The notes under the pieces: model-generated
Database searches by the model: none
What the model was told of the DNA's origin: nothing
The model's input: only the letters and a program-made list of their open reading frames with translations
Shown: piece after piece, positions 1 to 11,600 of the stretch
Layout: every line of letters starts with the position of its first letter
Numbering within the stretch: position 1 is the stretch's first letter
Source of the DNA: Nelumbo lutea
Lineage: Eukaryota; Streptophyta; Magnoliopsida; Proteales; Nelumbonaceae
Length of the DNA: 64,000 nt
Reading direction: 5' to 3'
NCBI GenBank assembly: GCA_022828595.1
Contig: JAKGHH010000002.1
Coordinates: 61,600,383 to 61,664,382, forward strand
Translations under genes and position numbers: made by a program

Positions 1-157
1 AATCAATTCCTTTGTTTTATCTTGTGCATTCACTTCTTTTTCATTCCTCTATTACTTTGTTTGTTGTTTTATCTTTTTGTTTTCATTTGCTTTTCCTTCT
101 CTCCTACCACTCATTCACATAACAAAGGAACCATTTTACTCATCATTGTTTTTAAAA

Positions 158-754
158 GGGAAAATTCCCGATCAATACCCTGTATTTTTGCTCAAGTAAC
201 AATTTGGTCTTCGAACTTTAAAATACAACAATCTAGTATTCGAACTTTCAAAATGTGACAATGCAGTACCCAAATTTTCAAAATGTGACAATCCAATACC
301 TATCGTTAACAAATCCTTTAATCAGCCATTAAGTGACATTTGAAAGGCATTTGAAAGGTCAAAATGCCCTAAGAGTGCTATCTAATTCTCTTTATCAACC
401 ATCCAAACATTGACAATAAAATGAATATTCCCAAAATTCTAGATTCTTCTAAACAGTCATCAATTTTTTGAATAGAAGAGGCTAGGATTTGGGACTGTTC
501 AGTTTTTTTCAACCTTTGGATGGTTAATAAAGAAAATTAGATGGCATTCGAAGAGCATTTTTAACTTTTCAAATGTCACTTAATGGCTGATTAGTGAACT
601 TGATAATGGCATGTATTGGATTGTCACATTTTGAAAATCCGGGTATTAGATTGTCACATTTTAAAAGTTTAGGTATTGGATTGTTGCATTTTAAAGTTTG
701 GAGACCAAATCGTCACTTAAGCCAAAGTACAAGGTACTGATAGGGAATTTTCCC
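158..754. mobile_element. Mutator-like non-autonomous fold-back element
   Basis: The element begins GGGAAAATTCCC and ends GGGAATTTTCCC. Its two arms are complementary over about 250 bases (roughly 158-415 against 500-754), leaving a short loop. It is flanked on both sides by the nine bases TTTTTAAAA (149-157 and 755-763). A 9-base duplication with long terminal inverted repeats is the Mutator pattern. The flank is itself nearly palindromic, so part of it could belong to the repeat. It has no coding capacity. Confidence 0.72.
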
Positions 755-1129
755 TTTTTAAAACCGTATTCACCTGGATGGACAAACCGATGAACCAGAT
801 AGCTTTTGTGTCCCAATCTTTATGGTTTTGACATTACAATTGATCAAACACCGATTAAAACGCTGAACCATGAGGAATGATTTCCATTTCCCACTTCAAC
901 ATCTTGGTTGGTTTCTGATGGTTATAAGTGACAACTATGGTGTATGGCCTATGGGTGACACAATACGGGTCAGGTTGGTTCAATTGCAAGCTGTTTGATC
1001 AATCAAATTAACCAAATTGGCTTAAGAAATTGGTCAATCAAAACTAATCGATCATGAGTGAAAATTGATCTATACATAAAGATTCAGTTTAGGTTGGTTC
1101 AAAATGGCCCCCTAAACTTATCAATGTGT
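755..1129. other. Anonymous intergenic sequence
   Basis: AT-rich sequence between the fold-back element and the LINE. No reading frame, no clear repeat. Confidence 0.5.
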
Positions 1130-3570
1130 TACTGAGGAATAGGATGCTCAAATCTCTGGAGATGTTACTAATGCTGAGATTCGTGAGGCTCTTGATTCTA
1201 TGAAAAATCTCAAGGCTCCAGGTCCAAATGGTTTAAATGTATTATTTTTCAAAAAAATCTAGAATGTTATAAGAGATTCAGTGTGTGATGTAGTTAAAGA
1301 TTTCTTACATAGTGGAAAACTATATAGGATTTTAAATCAGACTTTTATCACTCTCATCCCAAAAAAGAACCCTGAAACTATGAATGATTATAGGCCTATC
1401 AGTCTATATAATGCCATTTATAAAATCATTACTACAATCCTGTTAATAGGATTAAACATCTCCTAGACAAATTATATCCCCTTATCAGAGTGCCTTTGTG
1501 TCGAACAAACAAATAAATGATAACATCCTAATTGCATATGAGATGGTTCATACTATGAAAAAAGAAGAAAGGAAGCTCAGGGATTATGGCCTGTAAAATT
1601 GATATAGAGAAGGCCTATGATAAATTGAAATGGGAATTTATTGAGAAAGTTCTAATGTAATTTGGTTTTCATGAGAAATGGATTGCATGGGTTATGGAAT
1701 GTATAAAAATAGTCTCCTATAAGATTTTAATCAATGTGAGTCCAACAGATGAATTTAAACCCAACAGATGTATTAGGCAAGGGGACTCTCTATCTCCTTA
1801 CATTTTTGTTCAATGTGTCAAAGCACTTTCAAATAAACTAGAAAATGAAGTAAGGGAAAATGAAAAGCTTATTGGTTGTAGAGTCTCGAGAGGGGGTCCA
1901 AAGATTCATTTTCTGCAATTTGCAGATGATTGCTTCATCTTTGTAAATATTACCATTCCTGTGTGGATGAAAATTAAGAAAATCATTAAAAATTATGCAA
2001 GGGCCTCATGCCAATGTCCAAATTTTAACAAATCTGAAATTTGTTTCTCAAAAAATACTCCTCATAGGTCTAGAAGATGCTCTCTAAAATGCTCAAAATC
2101 CCTTTGGAGGGTAAATCTAATTTTTATTTAGGGCCCCCATTATCACCAGAAGAGTTATAAAGAACACATTTACTCAGATTAAAGAGAAAATGATGAATAA
2201 ATTGGCAAATTGGAAAAAACATTCCCTATCAACTACGGGTATATTAACCCTCATCAACTCAACAACAAACATTATGCCTCAATATATAATGAGTTCAATA
2301 TTCTTTTCTTTGTTTACTCTACTGGACATGAGAAGTTTTGATTAAGGCAATCTTGACTGATATTCCCCTCCTATGCCATGTCCTGTTTTCTATTACCCAA
2401 AACCTTATGCTCTCAACTAGCAAAAATTGAAAGATTCTTAGGAGGATTAGGGTTCAAAGATTCACATGTTTTCAATTTATCTCTTCTAGCCAAATTAGCT
2501 TGGAGGTTTTGGACTGCACCAATCCCAAATAATTGCTCATGGGGTTTTGGAAGCTTGTTGATCAGAAGGGATATTCTGAGAGAGGGAGCTTGTTGGCCTA
2601 TAGCAAATGGGGATAATGTGCAAATTTGGGATGACCCATGGATAATGGGAACCCCAAACTTCAAACCCATTGGTCCAAGACCTAGAAATGGAAGTTCTGA
2701 ATGTGTTAGTGATTTAATAGACCACCAGAACAATAGCTGGAATGTAAATAAACTTCAAAGTTTGTTTATCCAAGCCACTGTAAATCTCATATGTAGTATG
2801 ACATTGCCTAGAAATGGTGGGAAGAACAAGTAGGTTTGGACTCTAGACATCAAAGGAAAATTCTTTGTAAAGTCAGCATACCATCTGACCATGACCCTTC
2901 ATCATAACTGAGGCAATTGTTTAAGTTATGGAGGGCAGACCCCAAAGCTATGGAGGAAGACCTTGGCTCTAAAAGTCCCTCTTAAGATCAAACACTTCAT
3001 CTGGAAGTGTTGTCACAACAGTGTGGCTGTGAATCAAATTTTAGTAAAAAGAAAAAATAAAAAGGGATCCAAAATGCCTTATTTGTGGGAAGGAAGAAAG
3101 TATTTTGCATTCTCTTTTTACTTGTGAGCATGCAAGAGCAACATGGTTTGGAAGCAACCTAGGTCTTGCATGTTTAAATTTGAACTCTTTTCAAAGCTTT
3201 GCAGAATGGTGGATTTGGTGGCTGAATCATGGAAATCATACTGCAGAATACCAAAACTCTGTTATTGACGTATCTGCTATCATAATCTAGAATATTTGGA
3301 TTGCAAGAATCAAGTTTGTTTTTGAAAAATCTTTTGATTGTGCTCCTCTGGTATGGTCCCTGCTTCAAGACTTATATGCTTTAGAAGATTTCCATTTGTG
3401 TTTCAAGGCACATAAGTAGATCCAAGAATTTTGTGGCTCATGAGTTAGCCCGGAAAGGTAGGCAAGGCTAGCATGGTATTTGGACAAACCCTCCTTCGTG
3501 GCTATCCCTTTCTCTGAAAGAAGATGCTAAGATGCTATCTTTGTCTGTGTGGAAGCCACCATAGTTTGTT
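1130..3570 (+). pseudogene. L1-type LINE remnant A (reverse transcriptase, zinc finger, RNase H tail)
   Basis: Decayed non-LTR retrotransposon ORF2. In order: an LKAPGPNG motif (about 1210), NDYRPISL (about 1384), the catalytic FADD box (about 1920), a zf-RVT-like cysteine cluster near 3080-3130 (LPICGKEES-like and FTCEHA), and an RNase H tail resembling FVAHELARKGRQG (about 3430). At least five stops or frameshifts interrupt it, for example at 1464, 2129 and 2831. The RNase H core seems partly deleted. The endonuclease domain is missing, consistent with 5' truncation. Same broad family as the LINE remnants at 4802 and 21137. Confidence 0.85.
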
Positions 3571-4149
3571 TGTGGTGATGAACAGCCCTATGACACGTAT
3601 TGAAAGTTTAAAATTGAGTTGAGGCTGGGCCAAGTCAATACTTGTTGAATTTCTAATAGGCCCAAGTTAAGAGGTGGTCCAATCCAATTAAATGCAGCTG
3701 GCCAACTGCTGTAGCTCCAGATGCCCAAATCTATTGAAGAATTGTATGAACTGAACAGAAGGACCATGTGCGTCTTTGATTATTTGTCCACATCAGCCTT
3801 GTCCTCAAACATGCAACCAGCCTTGATATTTAAATTGTTGATTCACAGTTTACATGTTACAAGGACTTATGCCCACCTTTGGATGGGCCTCACCAAATAG
3901 AAAACCAAGTGACTCCCTTTATGCCTAGGCTGCATGGGCGTAGTTTTCAGGCCCATACAACAATTAGGATTGGACCACATAGCTTTTAGGCCCAACAAGA
4001 GACATTGGAAAGACGGAGAAAATATATTACGCACATGTGACGCCATTAAAATTAACCAAGTAAGGAATACAGAGGAAGTACATACACCTCTTTATTGGGG
4101 ATTTGGGCCACTTTATTTTTTATAAGAATTAAGAAGAACTGTAAATTGA

Positions 4150-4183
<34 letters not shown>

Positions 4184-4762
4184 CTGTTCAGAATCAGAAT
4201 GTGGGTTAGGCAAGGTGGTCATAATATACAAAACCATTTAAGGCATTATCACTTCATTTTATTAGAAATAGAAATATTAGGTCTGTCAACCTAGAGACTG
4301 GACCTGTGTTTTGGGTTCTAATTATAATAGGATCTGGACTGGGTATTCCTAATACTTCGAATATGCTTCTCATGGTTTAGTGATGACTGATGAGGATATG
4401 GAAGTTGTTCTATTTTTGTAATTGAATTATCAGGCTTATCAATTATAATCGGCCTAATAAGAGTGATTAATAATAGGATTAGTTGTGAGTCTATTACTTA
4501 CAGACCCTAATCTATAGGGTCTGGGGTGTTCTCTTATTGAGTCTAACGTCAACCAATTTCACATACTGTCGTAGCACAGGGCTAAAACTGAAAATGAAGG
4601 CCTTAGATTTATTGTTGTGGCCCCACCAATATATTATTTCGTGTAGTTCAAGGCATATCAAAGGCTTTGATGTTGTTTCAATACAGTGCTACGACAGTGT
4701 TATAGCAAAAGACCCATTGAATTTACTATACGATGACAAAATTAAAGGTTATAAAGAGAAAA
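3571..4762. other. Intergenic DNA with a (GA)14 microsatellite
   Basis: No convincing coding content. A pure GA run lies at 4153-4181. The rest is unique-looking or unrecognised repeat. Confidence 0.6.
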
Positions 4763-4801
4763 GGCTGTGTTTGGTTTCAAAGAAAAGGCAAGGAAAAGGT
4801 A

Positions 4802-6800
4802 GGGAATCTTTTCTTTTATCTTCTAATTCACCTTCTGGGTTTGGATGGAATCTGAACTTGAGAAGAGATATCAGGGACACAGAGTTAGCCTATATTTTAG
4901 CCTTATTATCCATTCTTGAAAGGGTTTTCATTGAGCCATCGAAATCAGACAATAGAATATGGACACTCACTCCCTTAGGTTCTTACACTTGTGCCTCTTT
5001 CTTTGAGGCCCTTTTACCCCCTTCTCTTGTTAGTTTGCCTTTTCCTGTTAAAGAAGTGTGGTGTCGACCTATACTTCCAGAGGTTGGGAGCTTATGTTGG
5101 GAAGCCTTTCTAGAAAGAGTTAATATTAGGGTTGTTCATAAGAAGACCCAAACTGACCAACCCGGTCCGACCCAACCCAAGCCGGTCAGGCTTTCTTTAG
5201 CGTCAGTCAGTTTCGGGTTACTAAAAAGCATAACCGATGGGTCGGTGCAGTTTCAGTTTCCACACATAAAAAACCAAAATCGAACCGACCCAAACCGACT
5301 TAGTTCCTAGTTAGTACCTAACTTAGTTTCTACTTTCTAGTTCTTATAGTTACTTATAGTTTCTACTTTTTAGTCTTCTCTTTAGGAATGCCATTAATGG
5401 CAAGCATTGCAAGATAAGGAATGTCATTAATAATTTCTTGCATTTTTTTGGAATGCTTAAAGAAAGGATCCTATTCTCTAAGGTCCTTTACACCAAATAG
5501 GTAACTACAATTAGTTGTCTTTTTTACTTAGATTAGAAACCTTCTTAAAAATTCCAAATTTCGGTCTTCTTTTTCTAACAGAATTTGACTTTCTCTTTTC
5601 TTGGTAACTTCTAACTTGGTCCACCCTTACTCCCTTAGCCCCTCAACTCAAGCACTCAAACCGACCAGGTCAGTTTTGCCTAACATAGGGTCGGTTTCGG
5701 TTTCATTTTCCATCAACCTGACTAAGTCGTGTTGGTTGGAAAAACAGTAGTAAACCGACCCAACTTGACCCGTGAACAACCCTAGTTAATATAGGGGATC
5801 TACTTCAAAGAAAAAGACCCAATAATTGTTTGTCTCCTCACAGGTGTGTCCTCTGTAAATCCAATGGTGAGTCTGGATACCACTTACTAATTTATTGTCA
5901 GTTTGTTAAAGTCATTTGGGAATGGTTTACTTTTTTGTTTGGGTGCAGGTGGACTCCCCCATCGAATGCGCAAAGCTTATTTCCATGCCCAACTGGCCAA
6001 TCAAAAGGGCCAAGATCATGTGGAGATGTGGTAGGACTGGAGTGTGTTGGACTGTTTGGGAGGAGAGAAATTCAAGGCTATTTTCAAATAAGGAGAGAAA
6101 TTTGGAAGTAATTCTAGAGACTATCCACATTAGGATGATACAATGGTTGAAAACCTTGGAATTGTTTGTAGTGTTCCCAGTTGATGAGATGCTCAGAAAG
6201 TGGAAGGAGATTGCAGAGTCAATCTCAATCAAGAAGACTTCAAATTCGTAATGAACACCTTCACATCATGGTTTACCAAATTGAATTTTGATGACAACAG
6301 CATTGGCAATCCAAGGTCCTTCGGAGTGGGGGGAGTGATAAGAGATAAAAAAGGAAATTTATTAGCTATGTATTCTGGTCCAATTGGGGTGGGAGATTCG
6401 TTAAGGGCTGAGATTTTATGAGCTCTTGAAGGAATACAAAGGGTCAGGGAAGTGAATATTATAAAATTGATCCTAGAAGGTGATTCTGAAATTGTAGTGA
6501 ATTTGGCTAAAAGAGGACAATTCTATACTCTAGAAATACATCAATGAAAAGCTAAAACTTAAGTGGCTCACCAAGGACATTGAAATCCGGTGTAAATGGA
6601 TAAAGAGAAGCGCAAATGCTTTGGCATATGGTCTAACTGGGCAATGGGTGAACAGAAACTCTATTTTTTGGGTTGTTTTGTAATTGTTTCATGTTTAGGG
6701 GTGTATAGGGTAATAAGGAGCTAAGATTCTTTAGCTCCTTGCCGTGTAACTCTGATTTTCTTAATTATTAATAAAATCTATTGCTATTGATAAAAAAAAA
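4802..6800 (+). pseudogene. L1-type LINE remnant B (zf-RVT and RNase H), split by a hAT-like element
   Basis: Only the 3' part of ORF2 remains. Frames with NRIWTLTPLGSYTCASFF (about 4955), then, after the insertion at 5127-5784, GDLLQRKRP and the zf-RVT cysteines CVLCKSNGESGYHLLIYC (about 5848-5905), followed by RNase H (LNFDDNSIGNPRSFGVGG, about 6280) and CKWIKRSANALAYGL (about 6588). It ends ATTGATA plus nine A at 6792-6800. A near-match of ten bases, GGAAAAGGTA before (4792-4801) and GGGAAAGGTA after (6805-6814), may be the target duplication. Several stops interrupt the frames. Confidence 0.85.
5127..5784. mobile_element. hAT-like non-autonomous transposon (658 bases)
   Basis: It starts TAGGGTTGTTCA and ends TGAACAACCCTA, a 12-base perfect terminal inverted repeat. 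It is flanked by the exact 8-base duplication GTTAATAT (5119-5126 and 5785-5792), the hAT hallmark. Removing the element and one duplication restores an open LINE frame (VNI then GDLLQRKRP) that matches the sister LINE near 21640. It has no transposase and is rich in GGTCGGTT-type motifs. Confidence 0.92.
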
Positions 6801-6877
6801 GGGGGGGAAAGGTAATGCAAGTTTTGTATAGGTTTCCCTTCCTTTCTCTACCTCTTCTTCTCAAACCAAACTCAGAG

Positions 6878-7243
6878 TAAGAGTTAGATAATGAAGAAAC
6901 AACATATATATTTAAAGGAAGAGTACAGATGAAATGAAAATTAACTATAAAACTCTAAAGAGCAAAATTAAAAATGATCAAATTAGAAACGACTTAAAGT
7001 AGAACAATGAGAGAAATAAAATAGAAAATTTGATCAATTGTGTAAACGACAAATGATCTCGCTCACGAAAAGTGGCTTGGTGCAGGTAGAAGACTCAAAG
7101 AACAAGAGGACAACCAAAGAAAATATGGTTTGAAGTGACAAGAATATTATCTAAGGACATAAAATTTCATGAGTCATAGTTAAAAGCTTTCATATTCTCT
7201 GACAAATGGGGATTTGCTCGAGTCTTGGCAGAGAATTTCAAAC
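6878..7243. other. Anonymous intergenic sequence
   Basis: AT-rich and non-coding. I see no recognisable element. Confidence 0.5.
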
Positions 7244-7353
7244 ACCAACCTCACAGCACTTTAAGCCGTGCATTCGGAACATCTCTCACACTTGAATGCT
7301 GTCACTCATGGAGAGATGTTCCCAATGCACGGTTGGATGTGCTGTGAGGTGGT
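7244..7353. repeat. Conserved small hairpin, copy 1
   Basis: Near-perfect inverted repeat. The inner arms are CCGTGCATTCGGAACATCTC at 7266 and its complement at 7312-7333, with one mismatch. The outer arms are CCTCACAGCAC (7249-7259) and GTGCTGTGAGG (7339-7349), exact. The loop is about 24 bases. The inner arm is closely related to a second hairpin at 45134-45201. It could be a tiny fold-back element or a small-RNA precursor. Confidence 0.7.
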
Positions 7354-7613
7354 GCAAGGAGTGCTCTGGATTCATCTTTCCAATGGCACGTATAATGTCA
7401 TTAAAATGGCAGATGCAGCTATAAGACATCAAAGGGATGCTGAGAATTTTGAAAACGGAAACATCAGCAAAAACAATATAATTTACAGTCAATTTTATTT
7501 TTTCAATACAAAACCAACCATATTGTCGAAAACTGCAGAATATGCTCCAGGTGGGAACAAGAACACAGATGTAGTATGGTACCATGGCCATCACACCATC
7601 AATCTCCAGAGTC

Positions 7614-7931
7614 ATTCCCATTGACCAAGAATCCTATGTTATTTTTTCAGATTTATGTGTGTGGGGATCATAGAAAGCTTATTTTCCTGAGTATCCATCT
7701 CCTAGGTAAATAACTTTCCCACCTGGGAGGAAAGTTACCAACACTTGAATGGAACAAAACTACCACTTTTAATAATGAAATTTTATGACTAAAATGGCCA
7801 TTGCCTAATTTACATGAGAAATAAAAAAAACATAAGTAAATGCACTTACCCGAATAAGTGTTTCCCAGGAAAAACTTACCCAAATAACTGCATTTACCTG
7901 GATAAATAACTTACCGAAAAGTGAACGGGAT
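7614..7931 (-). mobile_element. Tourist-like element, reverse-oriented and truncated copy
   Basis: Reverse-complement relative of the complete element at 30240-30628. Shared stretches include TTTTTTCAGATTTATGTG, TTTCCCACCTGGGAGGAAAG and the terminal ACCGAAAAGTGAAC. The distal end (about 70 bases) is missing at its left side. Confidence 0.75.
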
Positions 7932-8434
7932 CACAAGATTTTTCTTGCAGTTTCTTCCCCCCACTCCCCTTGCCTGTTCATAACTCATGACAATAGTAGC
8001 ATAGCACATTACCTCTAATTGTACACAATGTATCATTGCATTTCAGACGACGGCTAGATAGCACAAACTCACAAGTCGGAAGAGGCTAGACGCAGACGAA
8101 AAAACCACCTCTTGCATTTTTGAGTGATTCAAATTTCAAACTACATACACTGTTTATAATTAGAATTACAACACTGGAGTATCACTCCCCAACCCGCATT
8201 TTACACAAGATTTTCTATAGGATCCCTGCTCCCACATTAAGACCCATCGCTCACAGAAAATCCAATTTCTGGGCAACCATTTCCTTATCTATAACTCAAC
8301 TCAAGCCACCATACATTTTTCTCCATTCTTTTTCTTTTGAATCACAAACGCCTGAAGAATCTCTTTCAGGAGTGGCCGCCCATGAATATACGAGAATGAC
8401 AATGGCTTTAAAATACCTAAACAAACCTCAACTC
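7932..8434 (-). other. NAT12 3' flank / probable 3' UTR
   Basis: About 500 bases downstream of the stop codon with no transposon that I recognise and no convincing reading frame. The 3' UTR must lie here. I did not find a canonical AATAAA on the minus strand, so the cleavage site is not assigned. Confidence 0.5.
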
Positions 8435-8656
8435 TCAAAGTCCAACCCATTTTACCCATCTGAAGATACGCCCAACCCTAAAAGGCAGCCCATAGTCTTT
8501 GGCAACTGCAGGTTCTCTCCTTGCAGTCTCTGGTTCAGACCAGACATAGACCCCACGCTCTTGCCTGCTGCCAGGTACAGTGTTGTCCAGAATCACAGCT
8601 ATAAGGAAAGCAATGACCATATGAAATGACAGCAATGTGTTCATAACATAGTTTAC
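8435..8656 (-). CDS. NAT12: NAT12 exon 10 (C-terminus and stop)
   Basis: Residues 616-688 and the TGA stop. It starts VNYVMNTLLSFHMVIAFLI, the last membrane helix, followed by the cytosolic tail with PGSRQERGVYVW and FRWVKWVGL. The acceptor is CTTTGCAG. Confidence 0.96.
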   Translation of the reverse strand, partial: VNYVMNTLLSFHMVIAFLIAVILDNTVPGSRQERGVYVWSEPETARREPAVAKDYGLPFRVGRIFRWVKWVGL

Positions 8657-11600
8657 CTGCAAAGAAAATAATGAATTTCTAAATGCACAATGATACACGT
8701 GGAGTAAGACCCATTATTTGAGGATTACCACTTGGGAAAATTCCTATACCAAAAAATGTGTTCCAAGATGGCAAGATTCAGATTGGATCAGATTGAACTG
8801 TGAAAACCGGAAACTGGTTATCATTGAGGCTTTTTATAACACCAGTATTCAAATTTCTGAAAAATCAGCTGACTGCTGACCCACCAGAAATCTGTGAGAA
8901 CCGTTGAAAACTGGGTGGGTTGTCACTGATTTATTATAAAATCATAAAATGGAAATAATGAGATTTGAACCTATGACCTCTCCCTTGCATGGGTTAACAC
9001 ACTACGATTCATCCATCATGGTATTTGCACTTTTTTGTCTCTTTAATATCTATATTGATCAAATATGTATGTATGTGTGTTTGTGTGTATCTTTGAAATT
9101 TAAATAAAACAAAAGCTAAAAGACTTGCACCCTGGTCACTTGTATTTAAAACCAAGACAAATACCATCTGACCACAAGGTCCACCACTTTTCACATGTCT
9201 TAACATGCCTAATATTTTTATATTTTATAAATATGACATCAAGGGTCAGTGGTTGACAGAGCACTTGGACCATCTGACCTGTGACCCAGCAGTCTTTCTG
9301 GTTATGTGAATGGTCCAATTCTTACAGCATTGACCATAACCATCTTTTTGGGCTGTCAATGGGTCAGGTTTACCTGACAGAAACAAACCAATTATTTCAG
9401 TCCTGGCTCTGTGGTTTTGCCCCGACTAACAATCGTGTTGCAACCATATTCTTGCTGTTCCAAACCGATCACATAATTAATCATATATAAAGATCTCTTG
9501 GTTTTTTCGTAATCTTTGTTATATCTGTATATAAAAGGTTAAATTTCATAAATAGTATATAAGGTAATTATGGTTCAAACATCAAAACACATATTTTATC
9601 AACATATAATCAGTTTAGAATTGCAGTTTCAGTTTTGTTAAGGTTATATTATCAAAATGAAGTTCCAAATTGTTATTACTATTGGTAATTATAGTGCCAA
9701 GTATAATCAGGTCTAATCAGGCCACCTGATTGTCCCAATTAATAATTAGTTCGGTTCTGGGTCCTTATTGTCCCAATTAATAAATGGAACAGGATTGTCC
9801 ACCCTGTCCCAAACCAGACCCAACCCATTGACAGCTCTATATCTTTTATTTACAAGGTATGTGTTTCAAGTCCATAATGTTTATGATCATCCAAAAGAAA
9901 GACATATTGGCATGGAAACATTGTCCCTACATTTATTTTAACAGGTGCTACACACTAAAGGAAAATTACTGATACAGGTACTTCTAAATTTTCTCATAAA
10001 AAAAAAAAAACGAATGTGAAACAGAATCTTTGGAAAAAAAATTCTCCAACTGAAACTTGTATGCACTAGGTCCTCTTTATATTTAACTTCTACCCAATTA
10101 CTCCTAAAATGGCACTAGGTCCTCTTTATATTCTTTTTCCTTCGTATTTCTACCTTTTCTTATGAAGCTAGAAATATAGTTTCTTTTTATTTTTATTATT
10201 TGTTTTGTTTAATTAATCATTACCTAATTAGGCTTTTTTTATCAATACCTAATTAAGCTTCAGACAACATATAATTCTGAAAAGCTAAGCTCCTCTCCTA
10301 ATAACAGGGAGAAAGAATATAAATAAGCATTCTTTTTATTTCATTCACAATTATTGGGCAAAACTTTACAAATATGGAAAATCAGTGCAAAGAGATTTAT
10401 GCACTATCTTTAACTGTCAAAGGAAATTGTAATCATACCTTTTGGTAATTTTCCTAGATTTAAAGCACAAGTAATTCTCTAAACACTTGAGAAGATGATA
10501 CTGCAGTGTCTCCTAAATGTTGCCATATTGATTTTTCTTATTTTACTCAACTAATAGACAGACCCACATGGCAAGGACTAAGAAGCAACTAATTTCAGAA
10601 CGTGCATTATCATAGGAGAGATACATACCCCGCCATATTTTCCTTGGAAAGGTCCATGAGATGCCACAATGTATGGTTGGAAATAACTAGGTACATATGA
10701 GTTTGCATTAGGACTGACACCATATTGCTGGAAGTAAGCAGGTATTGATAGGGAGAAAAAAAGAGAGAGCCCAACTATGATAATATTTCTGGAACTTCCT
10801 GCCTCACTGTAACGCAAGTTTGACAAGCCCAATGCTGCTAGCACTGCCCACATGAAGCAAAGTAGAGCAGCAACCATGACATCAGGAATAGAAGCAATAA
10901 AGCCCCCAATTTTACCTGTAAGCATGCCAGTAGGTTGAGTAAAATAGCATAATAAAACAATACTAGTAAAAAGCATAAAAGGGATAGGAAATGCAAGTTT
11001 TTTGAGGAATAACCTAACAGTTTAATCGTGAAAGTTCGGTTGATTTAATGGTCAAATCAGTTCCAAACTTCCAAACACAGCTGGAACTTTCCAACAGCAA
11101 AACTATTCCACAACGTAACATTGCACATGTATGATTTTCCTACCAGTCACATCCATCAATGGGCCACAGCTCCAATAATCATATCACTGTATGGTTTTGC
11201 CTCCATGCAGGATGTTCAAAATATAGAAATCTTGGTTTAAGTTGGCTAGAAAGAAAAAAGGTTAGTCAGATGCATAGTTGCATATGCTTTAGCATTTTGT
11301 TTGTTTGCTTGTTTGTCTCCAGTGGGGATGTCAGGATCATGGTTAAGCATGAAATACAAAATTCATAGCATTCCCACAAAAAACTTAATTTTTAAAATTG
11401 CTATGTAAGATGCATTCAACCTGTCCCACATGAACATGGTTATGACAATGGCAATCGTTTCCAACATTGGCATTTCTCAACATTTTGTTCTCTTAGAATA
11501 TGTCAGTATTTCCATGGTCTATCCCGATTGCCCCCAAGCCACCCAGTTACAACACGAGTCACCTCCAACAATTACATTTCTGACTCTCAGCATCTTAGCT

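Larger units (their letters stand above)
4763..6877. mobile_element. Possible Tourist-like element split by a LINE
   Basis: GGCTGTGTTTGGTTTCAAAG at 4763 has a degenerate complement near 6856-6877 (CTCAAACCAAACTCAGAG). The two lie on either side of LINE remnant B. If real, a small inverted-repeat element was the target of the LINE. Weak terminal match, so tentative. Confidence 0.35.

Noticed and set aside
8950..9012. tRNA-like stretch with GGTTCAAATCTC on the minus strand
   Set aside because: Only a B-box-like motif is clear; no cloverleaf, no matching A tail and no duplication, so neither a tRNA gene nor a SINE can be supported.
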